A stretch of DNA of 64,000 bases from Chaetorhynchus papuensis (Eukaryota > Chordata > Aves > Passeriformes > Rhipiduridae): the NCBI GenBank assembly GCA_013396525.1, contig VWYX01000911.1:1-64000 (forward strand), in the 5' to 3' direction. Positions within the stretch are counted from its first letter, which is position 1, and each line of letters starts with the position of its first letter. The translations under genes and the position numbers were made by a program. This document shows, in pieces, positions 48,313 through 62,547 of the stretch. The notes under the pieces were generated by a model that saw only the letters and a program-made list of their open reading frames with translations, had not been told where the DNA came from and searched no databases.

Positions 48313-51300
48313 ACTCCTTACTATCAACCTTGCTTCTTGTAATTTTTAATCCAGCTTGATACCCCACATACTGCCTGTATTTATAATACACAGGTCAGCA
48401 AACTTCTAGTCTGCCTTTGACTATCTTTTCTTTATTATTTATTCCTTTTCTTTAATATTCAAGTACCTTTTCTTAACCCAGCTGCAACTTTGAGATTACT
48501 TTCAAGACAAACCTGTATTTCATAAAAATGATAAGAAGATGGAAGTTCCACGCAGACATTATGCAGGTACAAGAAAGCTAAATGCTAGCCTGTAAAGAAG
48601 CTGCGTGCACGAATTGATGGGATTAAAGGGAAAACTGCTTACTGAAAACCTGAAGTAAAATTGATCATATAAAAGATAAGTGGGATATACAATCACATGT
48701 GATACCTAAACTAATCCATCTGGGATAAAGAGACCAACTCACTGATAGGACTTTTGGGTAGCATTAGGTAAATGACTGAGAAAATCATTCTGGGTTTAGC
48801 CTGGGATTAGACAGCAGGTAACTCTCAGTATGCCTGATTGCATCTGTATTTTTTCAGACACAATAGGAACCAACTTGTAACAATGCACAACTTGCTTATT
48901 ACAACTTTTATAAATTTTAATAAACACTGAACAGCCTATTCAGCTGCAAAAGGCCCTTGGGCCAAATAGAGGAAATAGGGAATCCGGATGCGCATCTGTA
49001 AATGGAAACTCATAAGGAAATCTGGTAAAACCTTTAAACTTACTAATCACATAAGCAGGTTTTTTATATATTACAGCAATTTCTACAGCAGCCTCTAGAG
49101 GATAAGAGAATGGTATACCCTCAGAGGACAGGGAACACTGAGGCATCAAGTTCTGCTATTGAAGAGGAGAAGAAAAAGAAAAGCTAGTCCCAAAATAATA
49201 GATAAGAAAAGATTAATTCAGTGCTCTCATAGGGACACCAAACCGAAGAGCTGCTAAGAAAGATAAAAGAACAGAAATAATGCAAATTTTATTTACTAAT
49301 ATATAAATCCATACTTTCTAACTTATGAAACTTATCAAGAAGATACAGGTAGCTCAAGATTTCTTTCACAGCAAATCTCTGTAGAGGCATGTAGGACTAA
49401 AACTCGCATGCTGTAGGGTTTACTTTTGTTGGGCTCTGTTTTATGCAAAGAAAGAAGAAAAAGAAGAAGGCATAGGGGAAACTCTAAGCTACTAAGCACT
49501 GTGTTACAAGAAACATCTAACAAGTAAATCTGACATAATGCTGCAATAGAAACCTACAGTTATTTCCCAAGGTTTTGTTTCAATTAAGAATATTAACACT
49601 ATTAACAGTCTCTTTAGAGCAAGCTTCAACTGAAAGAGCAGATTTTTCCTGTAATAGGGAGCCACATGTATTTGCCATAATTCTCTTCGGCCTACTACAT
49701 GGAACATAAAGCCTATATTCCAATGATTGCTCCATAAGGCCAAAGAGCTTTCAGATACCTTTGTGAGCCAGGACCAGGCCAAGCACAGAAACAAAAAGAG
49801 TACATAGATATATTATGCATAATTGTCAAGAATTACTTTTAAAGGAACAACAGTTGCAACCAAATACCTTACCTGAGTTTAGTGTCTTCAAGGCACTGTC
49901 TTCAAGAAACTCGTGTTGATTGCTTCTGATTATTCCCCTCTTCCCTGAAATTTTCAGTTTTCTACAAATCTTACTCTCTCCCTCTCAAACAGACAGCATT
50001 GAATTTAGCAGTAACAGTCTGAAACTGCCATACTTCTGGCTGCCACTCTTCCCTTCCTGGGGAAGGCACCACCCCCATGGCAAGGGGACAAAAATAAAGA
50101 TATGCTAACTCTCAGCACTCACTGTTCAACACAAATGAGCACCGGTATCAACACAAACTAGAATACCTGGCTGGGGCCAGTAACAGCCAGAACATCATTT
50201 TTTTCTGCTGCCCAGCACTAACACCACAACAAACCTGTTAGGGAGGGTCACTTCCCCAGCAACTTCAGCAATACACAGCAAAGCCCGTCATCTGCCTTCT
50301 CCTCCTGCTGTACTGAGCCAAGGGACAGGGATCTCAGGATGCTCAGTGAAATAACTTGGATTTAATGTCTGTGTGTTCCTTTTAAACATGGATGAATCAT
50401 AATCCCTGAAGGTTATGGTTTTCCATACTCGCAAGACTGCTCCTGATGGGATTAATTCTTGTAACAGCATAGCTGATCACCACCATTAAACAAATACCAA
50501 AAACACATAATCAAGCAGATGAATTTATGCAAATAAACAATTTCCTACAATCTGAAAGGACTTGGTGCTATGTCTAGAGAATGGCACAGTTTTATTTCTT
50601 AACCTAAAATTTAAGCAAAGCATACAAAACCAAATTTCTCCAGCCTCCTAGAGTACTGATTATCCAAGTCCAGCTGCTTCAGTGTCTGTGTTGTTTTCTG
50701 CTGCCAATCTTCTCCAGCCATGTTCACTTTATGAGAGCACCTAATCTGCCCCACTGAGTCTGATTACAGACTAGACATGGCTAACTACAGACTGGTGTCA
50801 TCCAGTTGGCAACAAAATAAATCATTCCTCAGAGAGCTCTTTACAAGGTGGCTCTGTATTCCTAAAAACCTTGGTAAATAAAACAGGCCTGGAAATCACA
50901 GACAGATGAATGATTGAATGCTGGGGTCCTGCAAATGCTTTTCCTGTCAATGACTGCTCACTCTATCAATGACTGCACAGCTTGACTTTTGCTTCTCTTA
51001 CAGCCTAGTTCTCCATCACAAACATTCTGGTTAACTAGGAAAAGAAAGAAAAATCCAAAAATCCCAAATCCTATCTGAGTCTTCACATTCAATCAGCCAA
51101 TGCATGGTATATGTGCAGAGTAAACATTTCAGACATATCAGAAAGGGCAATGATTTATTTGATGAATTATGAAACCTCTGCTTACTCACAGGACTTTGAT
51201 CTCAAAGGGACAAAATTCTGGTCCTATATGTTGAGCCTTGGAAGACTCAGACTCTTGGACACAGATTATAAGCCTGACAGCTTGATTTATTCATTTTGCT

Positions 51301-53001
51301 AAGGAGTTGTGTGGTGGTTTTAAAGCTGCAAAGACATTAGTGTGTCTGAATGCTTGTGCCTCCCAGAAGGAATGTAATTTTCCACTTCCAGGATGAAAAT
51401 GGTACTCTAAGTGGTACGTTCTCTCACTTTGATGAAGAAAGCCATTTCTGTACAGGTTGTCCTGACTGGAAGGATATGAAGAATGGAGTAGCTGACTAAC
51501 AAACACTTCTGGTAAAGAGACAGGCAGCACCAGTAATTCATTTTTCTGCTCCAGTGCTGCTACCAACAAAAATCAAGCTGAACAGAACGGATCAAGCTGC
51601 AGAAAGCAACAACTGATCAATTTCATGAAATTTTCAGCAGAAAAAAAAATCTCATACCTAAGTATTGACTGTGGACACAAAAAACACTGTGGGAAATCAG
51701 CCAAATTTAATTTTAAAATTCCATCTGAAGAAAAAGTGGATGTTTAATTCTAAGGCTGTTTCCTAGCTGAATTAACATTCTGAATAGTGTATTGATGTGA
51801 TATTGAGTGACCATTTCACAACCATTTGAAAAAATACTTAAAACTACAACTGTGAGTTAAGTGTTCTGTCCACTGCTGCAGCAAAATCTGAGGAGTGTAT
51901 CGGATAGTGTAATATTTACTCTCAGAAGTGAGGCGATCAAACGCACAACACAGGCAGTCCAACAGTTTTCTTGGTACTCATCATTGTGCCAAGATAGAAG
52001 GGGCTTCCAGGTACCCACAGCTCAAAAAAAAAGGTGAAAACCTGCTGGTTTTATAGGGGCACAGCACCCTCTGCCACTGGGAGGAACATGCAAGACAGCT
52101 GGTGTACGAGGGTAAGCAATGGAGACTTGCCTTCCACTAAGGGCATTAATTAGGGCATCCTGGACAAAAGCTAACTCCCAGATACATACCTAGAACTTCC
52201 TGTGCAGTTTCAGATAGATACTATTCTTCTCTTTGTCCTTAATGGTGGCTATGTAGTTCTGTTAAAATGGCTGCTGCATTTTACCCCAAACATTGTAAAG
52301 ATAAAGAAAAAATCCAGCAACAGAAAAACTGGCACATACCAGTGTGTAGTTCAGGTATCTGGTTGCACAGTGTTTGGAACCATTTCAAAGAGAAGGGAGA
52401 AGGAGAGGAGTAAAAGGAAAATTAAATATTTCACTTGTCTGATGTGGGCTAATCCTTAAAAGAATCCATAATGTGTCTGGTAGTAAATTAAACTCTCATC
52501 TCAGCACCAAAATGGTCCTACATTCACCCCAGGGAGAGAGGTGCTGGAAGCCAATCTGAGCATAGGAGAAGCAATTTACCCAAAGCACCTTATGCTTGGA
52601 CTAATCCGAACAGCACAGAGACCGAGGCATCAGCTCAAAACTGACACAAATTAGAGCAATCCCGACTGAGCCTGAAGAGAGAAACGTAACAGCTTAATTT
52701 TCCACTGTCCCAAAATCCAGTAGTGTACTTCTGGTCTTGCACTCCAGAGAGGATGATCAGGGGTGGGACATCTATTTAGTGAGGAGAAAAAGAGCCCTGC
52801 AGACAAAGCACATCTCAGGTTTCATAGTAACCCTGCTCTGGCTGCAGCAGTGCCAGGCTGACTTGTCACAGAAGACAGCTGTGTCACCGGCTGCCACATA
52901 CCAGAGGCGGGAGACGTTGTTCTAGGACATTTCATACATCTTAAGACGTATTGGTAACATTCATGCTGTCTATTTGTTGTACAGCAGAGCATTTAAAATA
53001 C

Positions 53002-53018
53002 AAAAAAAAAAAAAAAAA
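53002..53018. repeat. Poly(A) run, 17 bp
   Basis: Homopolymer of A followed by GGGATAG. Confidence 0.85.
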
Positions 53019-54060
53019 GGGATAGTTTACCTCCCAATATCTGCTTTGCAGTAACCATGCTTTACTATAACTCCTTCCCATACCTGGCCAGAGCTGAGGT
53101 TGTCTCTTTTTAGGTCTGATACTGTCTGGCAGCTGCTTTGCTGTTTTCCTCACATGGCAGGCATCACTCAAGATGATTTTAGAAAATGCTTTGTTCATTT
53201 GTTTTGTTTTCATTTGTAAGTCTTCGGGTTAGGTGAAAGGCTAAGTACAGATTCAAGCACTTAGTCTGTATCTATTTAAATACATGTCAAAGTTTTGAAA
53301 TGCTATCATACCAAAATACTTCCATCAAATCCCTTATCCATAAGAAAGAAATACAAGGAGGCCTAGCTTCAGGTCAAATTTCACAGCCCTTAAATGAGCA
53401 CTGCTCCCACTGACAGCTGCATTCTCTGCCATTTTATTACATTTCCATGGATGCTGAGAAAACAATATATTCATCTAGCAATTTGCATATTAAACTAAAG
53501 GAAGAAAGCTAAATAAAAAATGGTTAAAGAAATACAACAATAAGTTCTGATCCCTAGATCATTGGCTAGGAAAGTATAATTTGCCTCTTTTTATGTCATC
53601 AGAGGACTCAATCCCACAGTACCAATTGTGCCCCTTCCTTTGTTGGGTGTGCTGAGTTGTGCTTCGAGGGGTGAAGAACACCAGTCCAGCAGCGACTGCC
53701 GGCAGATGGACACAGATTCCAGCTCAGCACTGCACTTGAGAGCAATGTCCCTTCTGCTGTTGCTACTAAATTACGTGTTTCAGTGACAGCATTCAGGAAC
53801 TTGATTGGACGACGACTCCTCCAGTACAATAAACACTCTTGTCCTGTACCAGCTGATTACAGAATACTCATCATTCTTCTGTTTCAAATGGTTCAGTACT
53901 ACCTGAGAGGCTTTGCATGCTCTTCTGCCTTTTTCTGTCAGATTGCTTAATTAAGATTATTTATTCCTGTGTTAGATTGAAAAATTACATTCACATGGAA
54001 AAGAGTGGCTGGATTTTTTAATTAATTTTTGACTGTGACTTGCACAAGATTTTTGATAGC

Positions 54061-54135
54061 NNNNNNNNNNNNNNNNNNNNNNNNNNNNNNNNNNNNNNNN
54101 NNNNNNNNNNNNNNNNNNNNNNNNNNNNNNNNNNN
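54061..54135. other. Assembly gap (75 N)
   Basis: A run of 75 undetermined bases. Reading frames across it are meaningless. The right flank is an AT-rich tandem repeat. Confidence 0.99.
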
Positions 54136-56889
54136 ATAATAATATATTATAAACAATATATTATAAACGATTTTAAAATGTTTTACTTTATATTTGAAAT
54201 TCATTTCTACACAGGCACAGGAATTTTGTTGGAAAACAAAGGACTACTTTTGAGATTCAGTTGATGGGGTTTTGTTTGTGCTTTTCTTTAAAAAACAAAC
54301 AAAAAGAAAAAAAGACAACAGCTATCTGTCATGCCCTGAATAAGCTACACTTAAATTGTATAAAGGAAAACAAAGGCAGAAACTAGGGGAAATACAGAAC
54401 TGGCATCTTTCCCCTTGTTCTCCCAGCATTTCTGTCATTTCTCATTTTTCTGGTCTAAGATTTTCTCAAGCTGCCCAAAGGTTTGTGCAGTTGACTGACT
54501 TGCAGCTGCCCTCCCCTCACTACCCAGAGGAGACACACAATGAAACAGTTTACATAAACTTTGTTACTTTTTATTTCGTTTCTTCAGTCTGAAACAACAC
54601 ACACAACTACACTTCAAGCTTTCATTTTCTTTTTCTCGCTGCTGAATTAATAGAACTTGTCAACAGAAAAACCTCAAAAACTGAGGAAGAAATCAACAAA
54701 GACAGCAAAATTAACCAAGAGACTGTCACTTCACCTCCAGTGACCATCCTTTTAATCCTTATAACATATTCTCCTCCTAATCCCTCATACCTACCTCCTA
54801 CTTCAATTATCCCTGCCTGTCATTACAGGAACTTCCTAGTCTTTCTTCCCACAAAACTAATTTCCACCATTTCTAACATCAGCATTCTCTAGCAAAAACA
54901 CTCTGTTCCCAAATATTTCCCAGTTTCCCAGTATCTTACCATGTTTGAGGCAGGCATTCTCTAAAATATTCTTAAATAGTTTAACCTATCCTGCTAATAA
55001 AACAAACAAACAAACCAAAAAAACCTCACCTTATTTCAGCCAGAAATGCCATACTTTTGAGTCGTAAAGTAATTAAACCTCCTGCATTCAGTGTGAATAA
55101 TAACACTGTATTTCAGATTAAGGCAGAAAACCACCACTTTTAAAGACACAAAGAACAAAGACAAAGAAATAGTTCAGTATATGGCAATTCAGAGTCCTAA
55201 CCAGATAGTCAAGTAATTCTTAATGATCGTGTACTACAGCTAAGCTGAAGAATAGGAAACTGGGCTGGTGAGCAGTTAACAGCACACAAAAAAAAAGTGC
55301 CTCTGCACTTAGGGACAGAGGCACAGCGGAACCAGAAGAAATCTTGCCAAAAATTCCCCAAAAAAAGAATTCAAATTCAAACCATAACTCAAAGCAAGAC
55401 TTTAAATAAAACCACCAACATGTTCTGGTTTTAATAATAATGCAGTTTTAATGCTGAAGACCTTAACTGAGGTTAATTTCTTGATCTGATCTGAACCTTC
55501 TGTTCCCGTGAAGTCACCAACTCTGACCAGTGAACTGCCCTGCAGAGTGAAACTCCGAGCACACATCCAAGGAGACAGCTCTTCCACTACATCCAATTTC
55601 CATGAATGAAAAATAAAGCTGCAAAACACCAAGTGCCAGCTCAGAGAAGCACAGAAGTAAGAACAGTGCCAACGCAGACCTTAATGTAGTGCTGACACAG
55701 ATGACAACTTTCAAGCTTTGTTTTTCCGGACTGAGGTATTTTCAAAATCCACAAACATGGATGTTAATCTAAATTCCTTCCAATGTGGTGTTTATTTAGT
55801 TCCAATGTAATCTAACTTCTGGCAGTCACATACAAAGGAAGATTTTATGCCTTACCCCTTAAGCAAAGAGTGATTAAGAAGCACCAAAATTCCAAAGGAA
55901 CTATGAGAGATATCTTATCTATTTCATCTGCAAAAATGACTAAGCTATTTCTTATGACACTGAATTAAATATTAATGTTCCTTAATATTACTCTTAACAT
56001 TAAGAATCTTCGCATGCTAAATATTAAATCCACAACTAAAAGTAAGATTGGAAAATTACTTGCAAAAACTGTTAGATAACTACGCCCTGCAATAATATGA
56101 AATAGAAGTTGAATTCAGTTGCTAATATCAGGAACCACTGCCCCACTGAGCTAGAAGGGGAAACACATACTCTGACTCAAAACATTTCCAAAATGATGTC
56201 AGAGAGGCACAAGGTTGTAGTGCAACTGGACACAAGAGGAAAAGTGTTAATTCTGTGTAAGCACGGCAGCAGAAGCTTCTATGAAAATGCTTATTTCTGC
56301 CTTTTGGTTTGACAGGTACCTCTGGCCACCAGCTGTGTTTTCTCTCTTGCTGCCCTTCTGGCACCACATTTTATATATACCCATTTATACAAGAGCACTC
56401 AGTCCTAGGCTTTTCCCCTCCAGTGACTAATGCATCTGCATAGGCCAGTAAGAGTGGCAGTAATTTATGTAGTAATGCTACTATTTGCAAATACCATATT
56501 CTGTAACAATTTAGCATACCAAGTACAAATAAAAATGTTCTTGAAAACTGAAGGTTTAAAGTATTATATTGATTCATTCTGAATTTTTAGGTTGCCATTG
56601 ATTTTAAAGCTTTAGATTTAGCTCAAGGTACAACACAGTCTCAGACTCACACAAACACCCATCTTTACTTGAGCCATTGAGTGCTTCCCTGGGCAATCCA
56701 GCCCAGAAATTTCTATTTCCATAAGCTTCCCATGTGCTAATGAGATGTTAAGCTGGTAATGCTGTAGCCACAATGGTTCAATAACAGACAAGGCAAAGCC
56801 AGGACTGCAATTGCAGGCCAGGACAGCACCCACACCACCAGATGCTGCATAACCTGTGCAAACAGAGTTTGCTTCATTGCACAGATGTT
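54136..56889. other. Non-coding stretch
   Basis: Apart from the 14-bp repeat at its left edge, nothing is recognisable as an exon, RNA gene or transposon. A pyrimidine-rich tract lies at about 54730-54860. Confidence 0.5.
54141..54168. repeat. 14-bp tandem repeat beside the gap
   Basis: AATATATTATAAAC occurs twice in tandem at 54141-54154 and 54155-54168, just right of the gap. The missing bases are probably more of this array or related AT-rich sequence. Confidence 0.8.
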
Positions 56890-57486
56890 CACAGAATCAC
56901 AGAAAAGTTTGGGTTAGAAGTCACCTTAAAGATCATCTCCTTCCAACCCCCTGCCATGGGCAGGAAAACCTTCCTTCAGTCCAGGTGGCTCAAAGTCCCA
57001 TGCAGTCAGGCCTTGAAAACTTCCAGGGGTTGGGCATCCACAGATATTCTGGGCAACATCTCACCACCGTCACAGTAAAGAATTTTTTCTGAATATCTGA
57101 TCTAAACCTGCCCACTTTCAGTGTTAACTCATTACCCCTTGTCCTGCCACTCTATGCCCAAGGGTCCCTCTCCAGCTCTCTTGCAGCATCGTCTGGATGC
57201 TGTAGATGTCTCCCTGGAAGCCTTTTCTTCTCCAGGCTAAACAACCCCAACTTTCTCATCCTGTCTTCATAGGAGAGGTGCTCCAGCTCTCTGACCATCT
57301 TCGTGGCCTCCTCTGGATTTGTTCCAACAGATCCACATCCTTCTTATGCTGGGACCCCAAAGCTGGATGCAGTACTGCAGGCAGAATCTCACCAGAGCAG
57401 AGCAGAGGGGCCGAATCCTCTCCCTTGGCCCACTGCCCACGGTGCTTCGGATGCAGCCCAGGGTATGGTTGGCTTCCTGTGTGTCC
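56890..57486 (-). mobile_element. CR1 LINE fragment, about 600 bp, 3' end intact
   Basis: Minus-strand CR1. Its 3' end is at the left (CACAGAATCACAGAAAAG, then CCTTCCAACCCCCTGCCATG, the complement of the CR1 end). Further right are the conserved complement blocks AACTCATTACCCCTTGTCCT, CTTCTCCAGGCTAAACAACC and GGGACCCCAAAGCTGGATGC, then GCAGCCCAGGGTATGGTTGG. It is 5'-truncated near 57486. The frames at 56842-57092 and 57206-57592 on both strands are products of this repeat. Confidence 0.92.
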
Positions 57487-58522
57487 TTCTCTTTGACCTA
57501 ATGATATTCCAATAAACAGGGGAAAAAAATGCAATTCCTGCCACAGATCTCAGCTTTCCCCTTACTTTGAAGTGAAAAATTATATATTTCATGATGAAAA
57601 AAATGTATCAGAAAATTAGCATGAAATATATTTTAAACCCACAACTTTTGCACCCCATGCTGTTTGTACATTTTAAAGGAAAGTTTAGAAAGTTTCTAAA
57701 ATATTGCATTTATAGACAGTGCTAGTTTCTGTAGAAAAACTAAAGGGTTTCCCATATATTTCCTTGGTAAATGGGTTAACTAAATTAGAATTTTGGGGTT
57801 GGCTTTTTTTTTTTTTTTCATTGTTTTTAATTAAGTTGGTCCCTTGCCTGGAGCAGCCAGAGTTGTTTACTCACAATGGCCGTGAAATTCCCTGTGCTTG
57901 ATGGTTTAATTATCTCCTCATTGCCTGGTAATTATTTTAAGGCTTTTTTTTCCTAATTTTTTTCCAATGTGGCACAGCAGACAAGAAGAATCATCTGTCT
58001 TTCTCTGGTCAGTCTTATGAATTTACTTACACTGTCCTCTTCTTCACATATGACAATTTTTAAGTTGATGGATTAAGGCAGTGTCCATTTTCAAGATAGT
58101 ACAAATAATTTTGTTTATTTTTTCAGTTACCTGAGCCACTGAAGTCCGTGACCTATACAAAGACCTGCTGCCTACAGACGTTACGGGATCTGAATTTTGT
58201 TTATTTGTTTGGTTGCATCACCTGTCAGATGCAGAAAATTCTACTGAAAGAGCATGGCAAGTTCCATGCACCTCCTACCTCAGCACTGTCTGACTCTGTT
58301 AGTGGTCTGCCTGTGATGAGAACTAGGTCTGAAAGCTACGAATATCCTTCACTAGGCTGGAGTGGGAGCAACACTATTTGGACAGAAACAGAACAGGCTG
58401 AAAGATAACCATGCATGAAGAAAGAGGAAAATCCAGGATTGCTGACAAGCGGGCAAGTTGGCTGTAGTATGACAGAGACTTTACAAGTTTTCAGCATTAA
58501 TGAAGACTTTTCATTAAGTTCC

Positions 58523-58538
58523 AAAAAAAAAAAAAAAA
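58523..58538. repeat. Poly(A) run, 16 bp
   Basis: Homopolymer of A between TTCC and CCTATATG. Confidence 0.85.
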
Positions 58539-60563
58539 CCTATATGCAGCTTTCACTAAAAAACAAAACCCAGACTACTTAACAGTATGTAAGAATAGAA
58601 TTTACTGTAGTCTAAAGAGTCTAAAGAGCTTACCTCCTCATAGACACAGAAATTCTCTAAACACAAACAGGAACAAAACAAACTTTGAGGTAAGATGGAA
58701 AGTAGCCAAGCACACAAAGACTTCTCTTCATTGTTAAAGATTCAGGAAAACTGCAGCACTGAGACTGGTTATGGCACACTCCTTTTCCCATCTGGTAGGC
58801 AAATTTCTATTAGCCCTGAAGTTTTTACGGCTCCCCAGAGGTGCCTTGCTCTGCAGGGACCAGCTCTCCTCCAGTTCCCCACTGCCGTTCAACACAGGCA
58901 CATCTCACCTTGCCTGTTCAAGAATTCCAAATTCCAGTCTGACCCTCAGGCCGACGAGTGTTTCCAGGATGAGACGTACACTTCCTACCAAAATATCACC
59001 ACACCTGGGGTTCTCGTACCATCTTGCCCCTTCTGTGCATTTCCAGAATCAACATATTAGAAGCTAAATTACTGATAAGTTTTAAAATTTCATTTTTGAA
59101 TTAAGATTTTAATTCTTTTTAGAAAACAAAACCCAAAAGCCAAGATCTTGCAAAGTGCTTCCTTGAGCTTCAGCAAAGCTACAGCACTGCAAATGGGGTC
59201 AGAATCTGCTTCCATCACTTAGGGGAGGTGAGAGATGTGTGACATTGCTGACTACACAACAAAGGCTCTTTTGAATTATTTACTACAGCAGAACTAACAA
59301 ATCATCTGGGTGTAAAGCTGCAACACTGTTCCAAATACAGAAATGAAAAACTAGGGTCAAAACTGACAGGCTGGTATTGTCTTTTAAAATTGCCTAAAAA
59401 TATATCTTCCTGCACTTCATAGTTCAATTTCCATAAAAGTATTTCTACCTTAACCTTCAGACTTTAGTGGGAGACATTGCTCTTGCAGAACACAAAAATA
59501 GATTCTCAAAGCTGACATTTTTCAGAACTTAGAAAGTATCTCCCAAGACAAATCCCCATGTACATGGGCTAGATCTTCATCAGTATTTTATTTAAAATAG
59601 GCAAAATGTTTTATGTTTATGGTTTACAGTGTTTTGGGCCTTCCCCCCAGTGTGTCCCCCCCCCCCAAAAAAAAAAATCTGGAACAGTTCATGAGGCTAA
59701 AGCTAGTTGTCCTTTTTCTGTAAGGGTAAAAAAACCCAAAAAAACCAAAGAGATGGCTATAAACATCAGATCTCTGCTTCAGGTAAAACTCCCAAGCATG
59801 TAATTCTATTTTAACATACCAAAATTGATTGTTAAGGTAATTTCAGAGCACTGAAAATGCGCAATCATAATTTTTCTTTTGCAAAAGAGTACAGTTTTTC
59901 TGTATTTTACTCTTGATATAAATCTTAATAAATATTCATAGATAACTCTAGGACACCTCATTAACAAGCTGTTCAACAAGTAGAGCAAGAGCTGAATTAG
60001 GTGTTTAAAATAATGGTTATAAATGTATCTTCTCAAACTAACATGGAAACAATTGTAGCACGTTTCCTAGTGGAATATCAGATTTATTTAAATATGGTAG
60101 CCAACAAATGCTACCACATGGAAGAAGGCTCCAAGGTTTGGTTCTAGTAGAAAAAACAAGTGGAGAATTCCAGATGGGTTGACTTCCTTTAGTCCCCATT
60201 GCTCAGGTAAGAAGGGACTTGTTCCCAGAACCTCTGGGGACTGTTTGCTTTGCTTCAGCTGGGATTCACCACTTTGCTTCCCAGATCAGCATCAGAAATG
60301 CCTTCAGTTTTCACCCATGGGTTATAAAACACAGGCCCAAACTGGACCAAAGGATTTCAGTTTCCTTATAACCACATGGTTGGAAGTGAGATCTTTGGAC
60401 ATCAGGTCAGACAGTTTATTTCTGGAATACTTTTTATCCAGGTCTAAAATAAGCTACCATTTAATCTTGTTTCAGTGTGTCTATTCACCCTGTGACTCAG
60501 TCAGTGACTTTTCACATTCTGCTTTTGTCAGGGATCTGTTCTGTCAGGTTCCCACACATCTTT

Positions 60564-60601
60564 AGCTGCAAATTGTAGGGCATTCAGCTGCAAATTGTAG
60601 G
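60564..60601. repeat. Short tandem duplication, 22-bp period
   Basis: AGCTGCAAATTGTAGG occurs at 60564-60579 and again at 60586-60601, separated by GCATTC. Confidence 0.8.
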
Positions 60602-61934
60602 ACAACTCCTATCCACATTAATATGGGCATCCACAACCCTTCTTTTTTAATAAACTGGTGCTTAGCATGCTTTTACTTTTCTGCAAGATTACCACAGTTT
60701 GCCATTCAAATAACACCAGTCAAAACAAACAAACAAAAATAGCTATGAATGCTGAACCAAAACAATCCAAACTGAGACAGGGTATCTCAATTTACAGCTG
60801 GAGTTCAAGCAACACCTAAGATTCAGAGCAGCCAAGGAGGATTTATGCCAGCTTTCCTTTGTTGAAAGCTATGAATGATAAAAGTTAAGGCTGAATTTTC
60901 CAGAGACTACATAAACATAGAGTGTCACTACTTACAATGCCCCTCCAGGACCCATACATACATTCAGTAAGTCTCCAAGCTTAGGTTTACTTGACTATCT
61001 AAATTTTCTGCTGGTATATCTTTCACATTATCCTCAAAATACTGATATGACAGGTATCAACGGTACTGAACATTTTCTTCTGTGAAAAGCATAATAGTAT
61101 GAGCAAAAAGCAAGGAGGGGGAAGTGTTTCCTCACTAAACACTCCCACTGCTTCATGGTGCTTTTCTGTCTTTTGCTTAAAAGAAGTCATTATCAAAAGT
61201 TGGGATTTTATAAAATGTTCAAACGTATCCAGCATATCCTGGCTTATACCTTATGTATGTACAGTCTTCTTCATTTATCACCAGATTAATTACTGATCAA
61301 TTTTAGTGCAAGGTACTAAATATATTTCCATGTATATTTTGACAGCCTAAATTCATTTAATAACCTCGGCATGTGGACAGCTTTGCTTTTTGCAGTACAC
61401 AGTTCCAAAGAAGCTATTGTGACCAAGCTTTTCATTTTTGTCAGAGAGAGAAAATCAATTTATAAAAACGTAAAGCTTTCACGGTGTTATATCAAACTGC
61501 TTTCTCATTTCACTTGAAAATATATAACAAAGCAGTTCAGCAACTCCGCACACAACCTTTACAGGCTGGGTCCTCTGATCCCTCTTGCTTTTTATGCTTT
61601 AGTAGGGAAATCTATCTCTAGGCTATCGCATCTTGATAGCACAGAAACTGATTTAAAGGTTTCTGTAAATGTTATTTTCTCTACCCTGATCAGAATTTTT
61701 GTATCATCAGGCATTGCTGAAGGAAAACTTGGAAAGGACTCCAGCCTTTACTTGCAAAGGATGTACTTTGTTGTTGTACTGTCTGTTGCTCATAGACAAC
61801 TGTCCTAAATCCCACTGCCACTTAAGCTCCCTTGCAATGCTTGAAGAACATTAAGATGCATTCGAGCTTTTTAAGCTCACATCCTTCCATTTTTAAGGAG
61901 ACTTATATCCACAGCAACTGGGTGGTGGTGGGGT

Positions 61935-61966
61935 TATATATATATATATATACACACATACATATA
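61935..61966. repeat. Compound TA/CA microsatellite
   Basis: (TA)n of about 18 bp passes into CACACATACATATA. Confidence 0.85.
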
Positions 61967-62525
61967 GATCCCAGTTCACACACACTCACATTCTCTAAGT
62001 GAAAGACAATAAACTCCAGCAGTACCTGCAATCTGACATCAGGTTATGTATAATTCCAGTAATTTTATTTTTAAAACAATATATTTATACCACATCATCC
62101 TAGATAAATTATAAATGGCTATAATACAGCTATAAAATGTTATAATGAAGTCTCACCCATCACTGTTTTATCAGTTGACAATTGCTGTCCTACTGTTAAG
62201 AAATATACAGCTCACATAACATTTTCAACAATGTATGGTTTTCCTAACCAATAACTAACTACAAACACAAGCCAGCTAACCACAATAAAAGGGTAGACTG
62301 AGTTTTCAGGACACCAGCTATCTTACAGTAACTGTCCAAACATACTCTCTGACTCAAACAAGGTAAAGTCAAGACAAATTAGGACCATGAAAAATAAGTG
62401 ACTTCACATCTAACAGGAGAATATGCAGTAAAAATATGCTTATCTACACAATGAGCCATAAATGTGGCAGCTTCTATGGGGTTTGTAAAGAATTCCAAAT
62501 CTCTTTTTGGCTTCTTCATATTTTA

Positions 62526-62547
62526 CACTGCCACCTAGTGTAGGCTG
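62526..62547 (-). promoter_or_regulatory. CTCF-like binding site
   Basis: The minus strand reads CAGCCTACACTAGGTGGCAG. This matches the CTCF core except for A in place of the first C. It has the same orientation as the site at 14773-14792. Binding is inferred from the motif only. Confidence 0.45.

Larger units (their letters stand above)
47704..54060. other. Non-coding stretch with microsatellites
   Basis: No exon or RNA gene was recognised. It contains a (CA)12 repeat (48289-48312) and an A17 run (53002-53018). Short frames, such as 52737-52925 and 53608-53829 (minus), have no recognisable domain. Confidence 0.5.

Noticed and set aside
56842..57592. Several frames of 60-96 codons on both strands
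   Set aside because: All are explained by the minus-strand CR1 fragment at 56890-57486.
58126..58408. Possible exon after a polypyrimidine tract and CAG
   Set aside because: The frame ends in a stop with no donor site, and the peptide resembles no family I know. This is insufficient to call a gene.
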